From Clostridiales bacterium (GTDB taxonomy: Bacteria > Bacillota > Clostridia > Peptostreptococcales > Anaerovoracaceae), in assembly GCA_012729355.1 (NCBI GenBank), contig JAAYDG010000017.1, forward strand, positions 1 to 46,892: 46,892 nt of DNA, given 5' to 3'. The notes below the pieces were generated by a model that saw only the letters and a list, made by a program, of their open reading frames with translations, was not told the origin of the DNA and ran no database searches. Each line of letters starts with the position of its first letter. Position 1 is the stretch's first letter. Made by a program: the position numbers and the translations under genes. Shown here piece after piece: positions 31,261 to 40,021 of the stretch.

Positions 31261-32678
31261 ACCGTTCCGCATCCCTCTTCGTCGGCGTTTGGGTTGGCGA
31301 TCGGAGAAGCCACGATCAATTCTCGGAGGGACGACTGCATCTTATGCCAGGAGGCCGGATCAGACTCTGATGCGTAAGTCTGTTGACGAATCCCTTCTGT
31401 TTCGAAAAACGTCCAACTGTCTTCGACCACATCGTACGTACAAACCGTTCTCATGCGAATGATTCCTTTCTCGTCGCAGTTCATTTCATTGATGCTCTTC
31501 AACCGTTTTTCCCGCTTGTCCGTCAATTGGATGAAATGGAACAAATAATCGAATCCGGAGGCGACTCTTCGCATGGTCATGGTCAAATCGCCTCCGGTGG
31601 CCTGAACGATTTCGTCGGCCGCTTCCAGGGGAAACTGATTCGGATCACCGGAATGAAACGTCAGTTTCATACGTTTCGTGCCTTTCCCGGCGATCTTCAC
31701 AGCCGTGTTCAAAGCGATGCCGTCTCTTGCTTCCGCCAGGATGAAGTAGTCCGCATCGCTTCGAAGCAGGCTTTTGGATATCCTTAACAACTCCTGCCCA
31801 TCGGCAAGAAGTTGAAGAATAGGCGCTTCGGGCAAAATCATATGAAGAGGTATTTCCGGGTCGGTTTCCACCATGACCCCTTCCAGCGCAGGATCTTCGT
31901 AGCTTTGCCACGTCGTGAGAAAAGTGGTTTTCGCCGTCCGGACCGCCCCGAGAAACACCACATTGAATCCGATGCGCACCATGTGCCGAAACAGAGGAAT
32001 CGCTTCTTTCGGAATGGTCCTTCGACGGGCTTGTTCCTCAAAACTCAGGATCGGAATGATGTAGCGGCGAAACACGATGGCATCCTGCCCTTTTTTCGCC
32101 ATAGGTTCGGCAAAGATCGTCACACGGGTACCGTCCAGCAAATAAGTTTCGTGGTACGTTTTATCCAGTCTCTCCTCCGGATTCAGGAGCAGAAACGCGC
32201 GTATCAGTTGTTCTTTTCTTGCTTTTGCGATACGCTGGGGCTTGAGAACCATCCGCCCTTCCTCCATGAAATAGATCCGTTCTCCGATGATCTTGGCGGA
32301 ACTGCTGTGGGCGTATCCCGGTCCGAACCACTCGCCGACCCCTGCCAGTCCCCAGTTTTCGTGATAGATTCCATCCACCAGATCGCTGTACCATTCCGGG
32401 AAAGGGGTTCTTTCCGCACCCTTCCCACGGACAAGAGTCTCGATTCTGTCTTTGAAATAAGCTGTTTCTTTTTGATAGCCGATGATCGCTCTCTTTTGTA
32501 TGTCCAGAACGGATTTGGCATTTTCCTCTTCCTCCCATTCCGAGAAAAAGGCAGTTTTGATTTGATCGCATAATCCGACGAAATCCGTTGACTCGAACAA
32601 GGCGGAAGAATCGGAGCAACAACCATCCTTTTTTACGCTTCTGTTTTTGATGTATTCCTGAATTTCAAAAGATTCCAT
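31257..32678 (-). CDS. tadA: TadA/CpaF-like secretion ATPase with non-canonical Walker A
   Basis: A 473-residue GspE/CpaF-family ATPase that would power pilus assembly or export at the membrane. The N-terminal part (about residues 90-230) has the family layout with LDGTRVTIFAEPMAKKGQ and VFRRYIIPILSFEEQ. Walker A reads GAVRTAKTT at residues 244-252 (31923-31949): the second Gly of GxxxxGK[ST] is Ala249, with Lys250 and Thr251 kept. Walker B/Glu is in YFILAEARDGIALNTAVKIA, and the His box is FHSGDPNQFPLEAADEIV. It is clearly CpaF-like but divergent. Its start lies 46 bases inside the end of tadZ. Whether it hydrolyses ATP is open. Confidence 0.85.
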   Translation of the reverse strand: MESFEIQEYIKNRSVKKDGCCSDSSALFESTDFVGLCDQIKTAFFSEWEEEENAKSVLDIQKRAIIGYQKETAYFKDRIETLVRGKGAERTPFPEWYSDLVDGIYHENWGLAGVGEWFGPGYAHSSSAKIIGERIYFMEEGRMVLKPQRIAKARKEQLIRAFLLLNPEERLDKTYHETYLLDGTRVTIFAEPMAKKGQDAIVFRRYIIPILSFEEQARRRTIPKEAIPLFRHMVRIGFNVVFLGAVRTAKTTFLTTWQSYEDPALEGVMVETDPEIPLHMILPEAPILQLLADGQELLRISKSLLRSDADYFILAEARDGIALNTAVKIAGKGTKRMKLTFHSGDPNQFPLEAADEIVQATGGDLTMTMRRVASGFDYLFHFIQLTDKREKRLKSINEMNCDEKGIIRMRTVCTYDVVEDSWTFFETEGIRQQTYASESDPASWHKMQSSLRELIVASPIANPNADEEGCGTV

Positions 32679-33436
32679 GGACTCCGACTCCCTTCTGTGA
32701 TCGGCGCCGCACCGGCGTTGCGCAGAATCAAATTCGCCGTGCTTCGGACATCTTTTCCGAAATTTTTATCCCGATAGTGGATCAGCGAGCGCCCTTCCGC
32801 CTCAGCGACAAGCCCGAGGGGTGATTCCGAAACGACGAAGAAATCGCTCCAAAATCGATCCAATCGTTTGCGAAGATATCCCAAGGTGTAAGGATTTTCA
32901 TCCTGGTATCGATTGATCAGACATCCAAGTGTCGAAACATTGAGTTTCTGATATAAGGGCATCAGACGTTCAAACCGTCGGACCGCGCTTTCGGATTGTG
33001 TCATCACCAGAAAGATGCCGTCCGCCGCAAACAGGGATCCCAACGCAAGTCCGTGGCCGATCTGGCTTCCGCTGTCGCAGAGGATCAGATCAAAATAATG
33101 GCGCAACTGTTTCAGGAGCTGATCGGACAGATTCGGATGATATTTCCCGTCTCCGTCCAAAGGATCCGCCCCTAAAATATAATAGAGGTTATCCTGCCAT
33201 TTGGAGCGGGCCATGATCTCCTGGGGGTCGATCAATCCTTCGGCCAGTTCGGGCCGAATCCTGTCCATCGACTCCCCGGCACCCGAAGCATAATCGTTCC
33301 CGGAAGCACCTTCCGTATGAATGACAAGTACTTTCCAGTCGGGAATCTCTTTCGCAATGAACTCTGCGACTGACTGGCACAGCATGGATGTGCCGCACTT
33401 GTGATCCACGCCGAAAAAAGTATAGATCCCGCTCAT
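32633..33436 (-). CDS. tadZ: TadZ/CpaE-like MinD-superfamily localisation protein
   Basis: A 267-residue protein of the ParA/MinD superfamily, which in Tad systems places the apparatus in the cell. It begins MSGIYTFFGVDHKCGTSMLC; the deviant Walker A GVDHKCGTS (residues 9-17) lacks the GK pair. TadZ proteins often carry such atypical P-loops (for example GGVGTS in a Clostridia TadZ, from memory). Later elements fit: VLVIHTEGASGNDYASG, FDLILCDSGSQIGHGLAL (Walker B/switch), and IFLVMTQSESAVRRFERL. ATG overlaps the cpaB stop by four bases. Nucleotide binding cannot be judged from sequence. Confidence 0.85.
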   Translation of the reverse strand: MSGIYTFFGVDHKCGTSMLCQSVAEFIAKEIPDWKVLVIHTEGASGNDYASGAGESMDRIRPELAEGLIDPQEIMARSKWQDNLYYILGADPLDGDGKYHPNLSDQLLKQLRHYFDLILCDSGSQIGHGLALGSLFAADGIFLVMTQSESAVRRFERLMPLYQKLNVSTLGCLINRYQDENPYTLGYLRKRLDRFWSDFFVVSESPLGLVAEAEGRSLIHYRDKNFGKDVRSTANLILRNAGAAPITEGSRSPWNLLKFRNTSKTEA

Positions 33437-34071
33437 AATCCGCCCTCCATATACACGATCAGATCTCCCGGAACAGCTGAATGTTGACTTTGATAGATCT
33501 TCATATATTCCTCTGCAGTGCAGACGATCTCCAAACTGGCAGCGGGATCTGCATCCTCGTGTCGCTCTAGCAAATCGACGCTTCCTGAGTCAAAAGCCGG
33601 CAGTGATCTGCCTCCGCGATCTATTACATAGGCTACCCGATGAATGCCCATATCCTGCTCTGTGGACACCGAGAAAAGCCGCACAGCGTCCCCGGGTCTG
33701 ACTACGCTGCTCATCGCGCCGATCCATTGCTCGCAGATGGGGAAAATCGATTGATTGTGTTTGACGGTATTTCTTTCGCTTCGAAAGCAGCCGGAAGAAA
33801 GTTGTTGGTTGGCACACAGCGGAATCACAGCGATACATCCGACGACCTGCGTGGACGACTCTGGCATGAGCGCACCAGTCATCCTGTTTTCCGGCAAAAC
33901 GTGTATCGTGGTCAAATCTTGCGCCAGAACGGATTCCCCTGCGGCAATATCTCTCGAAGCAGCCAGTACGGGGGTCAACAAAAGCGCATCACGGCCGCGG
34001 ACTTCCCAAAAGACCATCACACCCAAACTGAAGATCATCAAGAACAATCCCAGTACGGTTTTCCGTTTCAT
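33433..34071 (-). CDS. cpaB: CpaB/RcpC-like SAF-domain protein
   Basis: A 212-residue membrane-anchored protein; residues 5-22 are the membrane segment (TVLGLFLMIFSLGVMVFWEV), followed outside the cell by an SAF domain with VLAASRDIAAGESVLAQDL at about residues 32-50 and a further domain with SVVRPGDAVRLFSVSTEQDM. CpaB/RcpC proteins belong to Tad loci. The ATG at 34071 follows GGAGG by four bases; the frame upstream lies in the promoter. It is the first gene of the Tad-like operon. Confidence 0.82.
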   Translation of the reverse strand: MKRKTVLGLFLMIFSLGVMVFWEVRGRDALLLTPVLAASRDIAAGESVLAQDLTTIHVLPENRMTGALMPESSTQVVGCIAVIPLCANQQLSSGCFRSERNTVKHNQSIFPICEQWIGAMSSVVRPGDAVRLFSVSTEQDMGIHRVAYVIDRGGRSLPAFDSGSVDLLERHEDADPAASLEIVCTAEEYMKIYQSQHSAVPGDLIVYMEGGL

Positions 34072-34099
34072 AGCACCTCCGTTTCCATTATTTGTCATT

Positions 34100-34128
34100 A
34101 TCATACTGCCGGCGCGCCGTTTTGTCAA
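34100..34128 (-). promoter_or_regulatory. Promoter of the Tad-like operon
   Basis: Minus-strand TTGACA (34123-34128) and TATGAT (34100-34105), 17-base spacer containing the palindrome GGCGCGCC within CGGCGCGCCG. About 30 bases before the cpaB start. Strong sigma-A match. Confidence 0.75.
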
Positions 34129-34191
34129 GTTATATTTTCCATTTTTGTCATTTATTAACATATATAAAGGGTTCCAGTCTTTTCCATGATA

Positions 34192-34200
34192 TGATATAAT
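34192..34200 (+). promoter_or_regulatory. Extended -10 promoter of nfnAB
   Basis: TGATATAAT (34192-34200) is an extended -10 element; the -35 region at 34172-34177 (TTCCAG) is weak. The nfnA start lies about 65 bases downstream. Confidence 0.5.
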
Positions 34201-34270
34201 AATTTAATTCGTTTTCCCGGCCTCACAGAAAAGCGATACGTCGGGGAAAAATCGTAAGGAGGATCGAACC

Positions 34271-35113
34271 GTGTACAAAATCTTAAAGAAGGTGAACCTG
34301 AATCCCACTGTGACGCTGATGGAGATCGACGCACCTCTCATCGCAGCAAAAGCCGAACCCGGACAGTTCGTCATTTTACGCGTCAACGAAGAAGGAGAAA
34401 GAATTCCTTTGACCGTAGCCGATTTTGATCGATCGAAGGGATCGATCACCATCATTTTCCAAATCGTCGGAGCAACGACCGAACTGCTGAACCTGAAACA
34501 GGAAGGCGATTCTCTGCAGGATCTTGTGGGTCCGCTGGGCGTGCCGTCCCATACGGAAGGGCTTAAGAAAGTCGCTGTCGTCGGCGGCGGCGTTGGCTGT
34601 GCGATCGCATACCCCATCGCCAAGAAACTCCACGAACAAGGAACCGTCGTCCATGCTGTCGTCGGATTCAAAACGAAGGATCTGGTGATCCTCGAAGATG
34701 AATTCAAAAAGGTCAGCGACCGAATGATCATGATGACGGACGACGGAAGCTACGGAGAAAAAGGACTCGTGACCGATGCGCTGAAAGCGCTGCTGGATGC
34801 CGGCGAACAATACGACGAAGTGATTGCCATCGGCCCGGTCATCATGATGAAATTCGTCAGCCTGCTGACAAAACAATACGAGATCAAAACCGTCGTGAGC
34901 ATGAACTCCATCATGATCGACGGAACAGGCATGTGTGGCTGCTGCCGCCTGACCGTAGGCGGCGAAACGAAGTTTGCCTGCGTGGACGGACCGGATTTTG
35001 ACGGCCATCAGGTCAACTTTGATGAAGCGATGCAGAGAGGTGTCATGTACAGGGACTTTGAACAGAAATGCCACCAGGATGTCTGCAATCTCTACAAGAT
35101 GGAGGTGAAATAA
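34271..35113 (+). CDS. nfnA: NfnA, small subunit of NADH-dependent ferredoxin:NADP+ oxidoreductase
   Basis: NfnA with NfnB bifurcates electrons between NADPH, NAD+ and ferredoxin in the cytoplasm. The 280-residue protein is FNR-like: FAD part with PGQFVILRVNEEGERIPLTV, the NAD part with KVAVVGGGVGCAIAYPIAKK, and the C-terminal [2Fe-2S] region DGTGMCGCCRLTVGGETKFA with Cys222, Cys225 and Cys237 and nearby Asp217. Start is GTG at 34271 with AAGGAGG eight bases upstream. nfnB follows after one base. A dihydroorotate dehydrogenase electron subunit (PyrK) is excluded by the NfnB/GltD-like partner. Confidence 0.93.
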   Translation: MYKILKKVNLNPTVTLMEIDAPLIAAKAEPGQFVILRVNEEGERIPLTVADFDRSKGSITIIFQIVGATTELLNLKQEGDSLQDLVGPLGVPSHTEGLKKVAVVGGGVGCAIAYPIAKKLHEQGTVVHAVVGFKTKDLVILEDEFKKVSDRMIMMTDDGSYGEKGLVTDALKALLDAGEQYDEVIAIGPVIMMKFVSLLTKQYEIKTVVSMNSIMIDGTGMCGCCRLTVGGETKFACVDGPDFDGHQVNFDEAMQRGVMYRDFEQKCHQDVCNLYKMEVK

Positions 35114-35114
35114 T

Positions 35115-36509
35115 ATGGCCAACATGTCTTTGAAGAAAAATGAAATGCCCGCCCAGGATCCTCACGTGAGAAACTGCAACTTCCAGGAAGTTGCGCTGGG
35201 ATACACGGAAGCCATGGCGCTGGACGAAGCGACCCGCTGTCTCAACTGCAAGCACAGCCCTTGCATTGCCGGTTGTCCGGTGGAGATTAATATCCCCGCA
35301 TTCATCATGAAAACAGCGCAAGGGGAATTTGAAGAAGCGTATCAGATCATTGCCAAAGACAGCTCGCTGCCCGCTGTGTGCGGCAGAGTCTGCCCCCAGG
35401 AATCCCAGTGCGAGCTTGTCTGTGTCCGGGGAATCAAAGGCGAGCCGGTGGGCATCGGAAGACTGGAACGTTATGTTGCCGACCGGCATATCGAGAACGT
35501 AAAAGAAAAGCCGGTGAAACCGGAACCCAACGGGCATAAAGTGGCTGTGATCGGATCGGGCCCCGCAGGACTCACCTGCGCCGGTGACCTGGCAAAGAGA
35601 GGATACGATGTCACCATATTCGAAGCGCTTCATACCCCGGGCGGCGTTCTGGTATACGGCATACCGGAATTCCGGCTGCCCAAGGCCATCGTTAAGAAAG
35701 AGATCGATGGGCTCAAAGAACTCGGCGTTACGATCCGGACCAACATGGTCATCGGACGATCCGTAAGCGTGGATGAACTGTTGACCGAACACGGATTCGA
35801 GGCGATCTTTATCGGTTCGGGTGCCGGGCTCCCCATGTTCATGCACATCCCCGGAGAGAATCTGAAAGGTGTTTATTCCGCCAACGAGTATCTGACTCGC
35901 GTAAATCTGATGAAAGCCTACCGGTCGGACACGGCTACGCCGATCAAGAAAAGCAACAGAGTCGCCGTCGTCGGCGGGGGCAACGTGGCAATGGACGCTG
36001 CGCGCTGTGCCAAGCGCCTGGGCGCGGAAGAAGTATACATCGTCTACCGTCGTTCGGAAGAAGAGCTTCCCGCCAGAGCGGAGGAAGTGGAACACGCGAA
36101 GGAAGAGGGAATCATATTCAAGCTACTCAATAATCCGGTCCGGATCCTGGGAGACGAACAGCTTTGCGTAACCGGAATCGAATGTCTGGAAATGAAGCTG
36201 GGAGAACCCGACGATTCGGGAAGAAGACGCCCGATCCCCGTGGAAGGCTCCGAGTGGACCCTCCCTGTCGATACGGTGATCATGGCCATCGGGACCTCTC
36301 CAAACCCGCTGATCAAGTCCACGACCCAAGGACTTGAAACACAAAAATGGGGCGGAATCATCGCAGAAGAACCGTCGGGCAAGACCAGCAGAGAGCACAT
36401 CTATGCCGGCGGAGACGCCGTGACGGGCGCCGCCACTGTAATTCTGGCCATGGGTGCAGGGAAATGCGCAGCCAGAGCCATCGACGAAGAATTGAATCCG
36501 AAGCAATAG
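35115..36509 (+). CDS. nfnB: NfnB, large subunit of NADH-dependent ferredoxin:NADP+ oxidoreductase (GltD-like)
   Basis: The 464-residue subunit binds FAD, NADP(H) and two [4Fe-4S] clusters. N-terminal cluster motifs: CLNCKHSPCIAGCPVEINIP and CGRVCPQESQCELVCVRGI. FAD-binding GxGxxG is in AVIGSGPAGLTCAGDLAKRG; the NADPH-binding fold is in VAVVGGGNVAMDAARCAKRL; the C-terminal FAD motif is YAGGDAVTGAATVILAMGAG. Alone it resembles glutamate synthase small subunit; the adjacent nfnA makes NfnB the better name. The unit ends at the terminator at 36519-36549, two genes in all. Confidence 0.94.
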   Translation: MANMSLKKNEMPAQDPHVRNCNFQEVALGYTEAMALDEATRCLNCKHSPCIAGCPVEINIPAFIMKTAQGEFEEAYQIIAKDSSLPAVCGRVCPQESQCELVCVRGIKGEPVGIGRLERYVADRHIENVKEKPVKPEPNGHKVAVIGSGPAGLTCAGDLAKRGYDVTIFEALHTPGGVLVYGIPEFRLPKAIVKKEIDGLKELGVTIRTNMVIGRSVSVDELLTEHGFEAIFIGSGAGLPMFMHIPGENLKGVYSANEYLTRVNLMKAYRSDTATPIKKSNRVAVVGGGNVAMDAARCAKRLGAEEVYIVYRRSEEELPARAEEVEHAKEEGIIFKLLNNPVRILGDEQLCVTGIECLEMKLGEPDDSGRRRPIPVEGSEWTLPVDTVIMAIGTSPNPLIKSTTQGLETQKWGGIIAEEPSGKTSREHIYAGGDAVTGAATVILAMGAGKCAARAIDEELNPKQ

Positions 36510-36518
36510 ATATGCAAT

Positions 36519-36549
36519 AAAAAAATCCCGGGTTCCCGGGATTTTTTTT
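36519..36549. terminator. Bidirectional terminator between nfnAB and ridA
   Basis: Perfect stem AAAAAAATCCCGGG/CCCGGGATTTTTTT serving nfnB on the plus strand and ridA on the minus strand. Confidence 0.9.
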
Positions 36550-36556
36550 ATTGCGA

Positions 36557-36949
36557 TCACTCTTCGATGCCGGCGATCACGTCGATTTCCACATCCAGTC
36601 CGTCGTAAATCTCCGATCCAAACGTCGTTACTCTGGCCGGATAACCATCTTCCTCGTTGAAATAAGATCCGTACACACTGTTCATTTCGGAAAAATATTC
36701 CGGCCGCGTCATGTGGATGCTGCACTTGAGCACCAACCGCATGCTGCTGCCCACATCCTCCAGGATCGCTTTGATGTTCTTCATGATGTTCTCGGTCTGT
36801 TCGGTCACCGTCCCGTGGAGGATCTCGCCCGTTACGGCATCCTCGGACGCCATACCGGAAATAAACAACAGGTTTCCGTACTTGACAACGTTTGAATACG
36901 GGCCGACCGGCGCAGGCGCCTTCGCGGTCGGTATGATCTCTCTTTTCAT
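36557..36949 (-). CDS. ridA: RidA-family enamine/imine deaminase
   Basis: RidA hydrolyses reactive enamine/imine intermediates released by PLP enzymes. The 130-residue protein has MKREIIPTAKAPAPVGPYSN, GNLLFISGMASEDAVTGEIL, TENIMKNIKAILEDVGSSM and the catalytic Arg region GYPARVTTF. AAGGAGG precedes the ATG. It lies 58 bases downstream of the OadA-type gene with no terminator seen, so it is probably the last gene of that operon; the link to decarboxylation is unclear. Confidence 0.93.
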   Translation of the reverse strand: MKREIIPTAKAPAPVGPYSNVVKYGNLLFISGMASEDAVTGEILHGTVTEQTENIMKNIKAILEDVGSSMRLVLKCSIHMTRPEYFSEMNSVYGSYFNEEDGYPARVTTFGSEIYDGLDVEIDVIAGIEE

Positions 36950-37007
36950 AACTTCACCCTCCTTTGCACAACGGAATTTTTCTTACTTCTTCGGATCCGG
37001 ATTGTTC

Positions 37008-38420
37008 CTATACCGGATAAGCGCCGTTCTCCGTATCCGCCAGGGACAGATCGATCCCGTCCTGCTGCGCTTTCCGATATTTGAAATAATCCAACGCAAC
37101 CTGGGGGAACAGCGCATAGGACAACACGTCTTCGTCCTGCTGTTTCCATTCGGCCATCTCCTGTTCCAGCTTCTCCAACTCCGGTTTCAGGTCGTCGGCC
37201 GGCCTGTATGTCTTGGGGGTTGCATCGCCGATGACTTTTTTCTGTATCTCCGGATCGAAGGGTTTGACAGTCTGTCCGTAATCCCCCATGAATACGGCTT
37301 TCGTTTCCTTCGTGACCATCTTGTAACGCTCCCCTGTCAGCACGTTGAAGAGCGCCTGGGTGCCCACGATCTGCGACGAAGGGGTCACCAGAGGCGGCTC
37401 ACCCAGTTCCCTGCGAACTCGCGGGATCTCGGCCAGCACTTCATAATATTTATCGGAAGCATTCTGTTCGGCCAACTGGGAAACCAAGTTGGACAGCATG
37501 CCTCCCGGGACCTGATACAAGAGGGTTTTGATATCCACGCCCATCATTTTGGGATTCAGGAGCCCTGTATCCAGGGCATGCTCCTGGAAAGGCCTGAAAT
37601 AATCGGCGATCTCGGCCAAAAGGACTTGATCCAGCCCCGTATCGTAGGGCGTTCCCTTCAATGTCTCGACCATGATCTCCGTAGCAGGCTGGCTGGTGCC
37701 CATGGCAAAAGGTGAAATGGCCGTATCGATGATGTCACACCCGGCCTCGATCGCTTTCAAGTACGAAATGGGGGCCACGCCGCTGGTGCAATGGCAATGG
37801 ACATCGATCGGAATGTCCGAAGTTTGCTTCAATGCCTCAACCAGCTCCTGCGCGGCATAGGGAAGCAGCAGTCCTGCCATATCCTTGATGCATAGGGAAT
37901 CCGCGCCCATGTCGCCGATACGGCGGACGAGGTCCTTCCAATAATCCAGCGTATAGGCATCGCCCAGCGTGTAGGACACGGCGATCTGTGCGTGAGCGCC
38001 TTCTTTTTTTGTGGTCCGCACCGCAGTCTCCAGATTCCGAAGGTCGTTGAACGCGTCAAAAATACGCATGATATCGATCCCGTTGGCGATTGATCTCTGC
38101 ACGAAGTACTCCACTACGTCATCGGCATAGTGCCGGTAGCCCAATATATTCTGTCCTCTCAACAGCATCTGCAGTTTCGTGTTCTTGAATCCCTTTCGCA
38201 GCATCCGCAGCCGATCCCAGGGATCCTCTTTCAGAAAGCGCAGGGAGGCGTCAAACGTGGCTCCCCCCCAGCATTCCACGGAATAATACCCTACTTTATC
38301 CAATTTTTCCATGATTGGAAGCATCTCTTCCGTGCTCATGCGCGTAGCGATGAGCGACTGGTGCGCATCCCGCAATATGGTTTCGGTGATTTTGACCGGT
38401 TTCTTTTCTGCTTGATTCAT
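37008..38420 (-). CDS. OadA-type carboxyltransferase (oxaloacetate decarboxylase alpha/PycB-like, no biotin domain)
   Basis: A 470-residue TIM-barrel carboxyltransferase that moves CO2 between pyruvate/oxaloacetate and biotin. Motifs: VKITETILRDAHQSLIATRM (metal Asp), LQMLLRGQNILGYRHYADDV, LCIKDMAGLLLPYAAQELV with the metal Lys, DVHCHCTSGVAPISYLKAIE. It ends without the biotinyl domain of full OadA (about 590 residues), like the 5S subunit of transcarboxylase. GAGGAG lies six bases before the ATG at 38420. A separate biotin carrier is in the operon (39607-39978). Substrate could be oxaloacetate in either direction. Confidence 0.93.
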   Translation of the reverse strand: MNQAEKKPVKITETILRDAHQSLIATRMSTEEMLPIMEKLDKVGYYSVECWGGATFDASLRFLKEDPWDRLRMLRKGFKNTKLQMLLRGQNILGYRHYADDVVEYFVQRSIANGIDIMRIFDAFNDLRNLETAVRTTKKEGAHAQIAVSYTLGDAYTLDYWKDLVRRIGDMGADSLCIKDMAGLLLPYAAQELVEALKQTSDIPIDVHCHCTSGVAPISYLKAIEAGCDIIDTAISPFAMGTSQPATEIMVETLKGTPYDTGLDQVLLAEIADYFRPFQEHALDTGLLNPKMMGVDIKTLLYQVPGGMLSNLVSQLAEQNASDKYYEVLAEIPRVRRELGEPPLVTPSSQIVGTQALFNVLTGERYKMVTKETKAVFMGDYGQTVKPFDPEIQKKVIGDATPKTYRPADDLKPELEKLEQEMAEWKQQDEDVLSYALFPQVALDYFKYRKAQQDGIDLSLADTENGAYPV

Positions 38421-38436
38421 CATTTTCTCCTCTACA

Positions 38437-39564
38437 CTACCGAACGCCGAAAATGGCCATGAACGTACCGGCTGCAACGGCCGTTCCGATAACACCCGCT
38501 ACGTTGGGGCCCATCGCATGCATGAGTAAAAAGTTTGTGGGATCCGCCTCTGCGCCGACTTTCTGCGATACTCTGGCCGCCATGGGAACCGCCGAAACTC
38601 CGGCAGATCCGATGAGCGGATTGACTTTGCCTCCGCTGAACTTGCACATGATCTTTCCGAAGAGGACTCCCGCCGCCGTACCGAAGGAAAACGCCACCAG
38701 CCCCAGGATGACGATCTTGATCGTCGACCAGTTCAGGAACGCTTCCGCGGAAGTGGTGGCGCCTACGGAAGTACCCAACAGAATCACGACGATGTACATG
38801 AGGGCATTGGAGGCAGTCTCCGTGAGTTGGCGCACGACGCCGCTCTCCCGGAACAGATTCCCCAGCATCAGCATGCCCACCAGGGGTGCGGTGGAGGGTA
38901 AAATGGAACACACGACCATGGTGACCACAATGGGGAAACAGATCCGTTCCACTTTGCTCACATGCCGGAGCTGATCCATTTTGATCATGCGCTCTTCCTT
39001 CGTGGTCAGGGCTTTCATGATGGGGGGTTGAATGATCGGCACCAGCGCCATGTACGAATACGCCGCTACGGCGATCGGTCCCATCAGCGCAACCTGGCCC
39101 AGTTTGCTGGCCAGGAAGATGGAAGTAGGACCGTCTGCGCCGCCGATGATGGATATGGCTGCGGCGGCTCTGTCGTCAAAGCCCAACAACATGGCGCCGA
39201 TATACGCCGCATAGATCCCGAATTGCGCTGCGGCGCCCAACAGAAAACTCTTCGGATTGGCGATGAGCGGGCCGAAATCCGTCAATGCACCGACGCCCAT
39301 GAAAATCAATGACGGCAGGATGGCCCATTCGTCCAACAGGTAAAAATAGTGGAGCAAACCCCCTTCATCCATGATGGGGGGATAGATGTTTACCAGAAGC
39401 ATCCCGAAAGCGATGGGAACCAGAAGCAGTGGTTCGTATCCTTTGGCAATGGCCAGATACAGAAACCCGCACGCCACAAGGATCATCACCAGATTCCCCA
39501 CGCTCAGGTTGAGGAAAGCCGTCTGCTGCAGCAGATTGCTCAGTGTTTCACTGATATAACTCAC
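38437..39564 (-). CDS. Na+-translocating decarboxylase beta subunit (OadB/MmdB/GcdB)
   Basis: A 375-residue membrane protein with about nine to eleven hydrophobic segments that decarboxylates carboxybiotin and pumps Na+. It shows [20 protein letters not shown], the region IIIa stretch [20 protein letters not shown] with the conserved Asp, and region [24 protein letters not shown]. Start is GTG at 39564, six bases after GGAGG. The name depends on the partner: with the carboxyltransferase at 40359-41732 it would be methylmalonyl-CoA type, with the OadA-type gene it would be oxaloacetate type. Confidence 0.95.
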   Translation of the reverse strand: MSYISETLSNLLQQTAFLNLSVGNLVMILVACGFLYLAIAKGYEPLLLVPIAFGMLLVNIYPPIMDEGGLLHYFYLLDEWAILPSLIFMGVGALTDFGPLIANPKSFLLGAAAQFGIYAAYIGAMLLGFDDRAAAAISIIGGADGPTSIFLASKLGQVALMGPIAVAAYSYMALVPIIQPPIMKALTTKEERMIKMDQLRHVSKVERICFPIVVTMVVCSILPSTAPLVGMLMLGNLFRESGVVRQLTETASNALMYIVVILLGTSVGATTSAEAFLNWSTIKIVILGLVAFSFGTAAGVLFGKIMCKFSGGKVNPLIGSAGVSAVPMAARVSQKVGAEADPTNFLLMHAMGPNVAGVIGTAVAAGTFMAIFGVR

Positions 39565-39606
39565 AATTGTCCTCCGTTATACGGTAAAAGCCGATCACTG
39601 GCTGCA

Positions 39607-39978
39607 TCAGTTGATGATGGCCAACGAGTCTCCGGCCTCCACCGGGCTCCCTTCGGATATGACGATTTGTTCGATCACACCGTCTCTCGGCGCTACGACC
39701 GGGATTTCCATTTTCATGGCTTCCAGAATCACCACCGTGTCGCCCTTGCTGACTTTCTGGCCCGCTTTTACGACGATCTTCCACACTTTGCCGGCCGCCC
39801 CGGCTGTGATCGCTTCCCCTTCGACCGACCCTGCCCCGGGCTTTTTCCCTTCCTGCGGGCTCGGCGACACCGCAACCGGCGCCGGTTGCGAAGCCGGGAC
39901 AGAAGTGCCCGTGCTTCCCTTCTTTTCCACCTGCACTTCGTAGGTGATGCCGTTGACTGTTACTGAATACGTTTCCAT
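39607..39978 (-). CDS. Biotin carboxyl carrier protein of the decarboxylase
   Basis: A 123-residue biotin carrier. N-terminal VTVNGITYEVQVEKKG, a Pro/Ala-rich linker (about residues 27-52), and the biotinyl domain with the biotin Lys89 in ILEAMKMEIPVVAPRDG. The ATG at 39978 is supported by AAGGAGAT upstream. It would shuttle CO2 from a carboxyltransferase to the membrane beta subunit. Confidence 0.94.
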   Translation of the reverse strand: METYSVTVNGITYEVQVEKKGSTGTSVPASQPAPVAVSPSPQEGKKPGAGSVEGEAITAGAAGKVWKIVVKAGQKVSKGDTVVILEAMKMEIPVVAPRDGVIEQIVISEGSPVEAGDSLAIIN

Positions 39979-40021
39979 CGCTATCTCCTTTGAATAAAAA
40001 CTGCCTGTATCCTGTTGAGGG

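Noticed and set aside
28362-34071. Tad-like cluster as the sporulation spoIIIA operon
   Set aside because: SpoIIIAA/AB also resemble secretion ATPase and platform proteins, but the gene set here has TadZ, CpaB, TadB and TadC homologs and lacks SpoIIIAC-AH, so Tad is the better fit.
34271-35113. PyrK (dihydroorotate dehydrogenase electron subunit)
   Set aside because: The fold is shared, but the neighbour is a GltD-like NfnB and no pyrD is present, so NfnA is favoured.
35043-36095. 350-codon frame on the minus strand
   Set aside because: Antisense to nfnB, whose Fe-S and FAD motifs are unmistakable.
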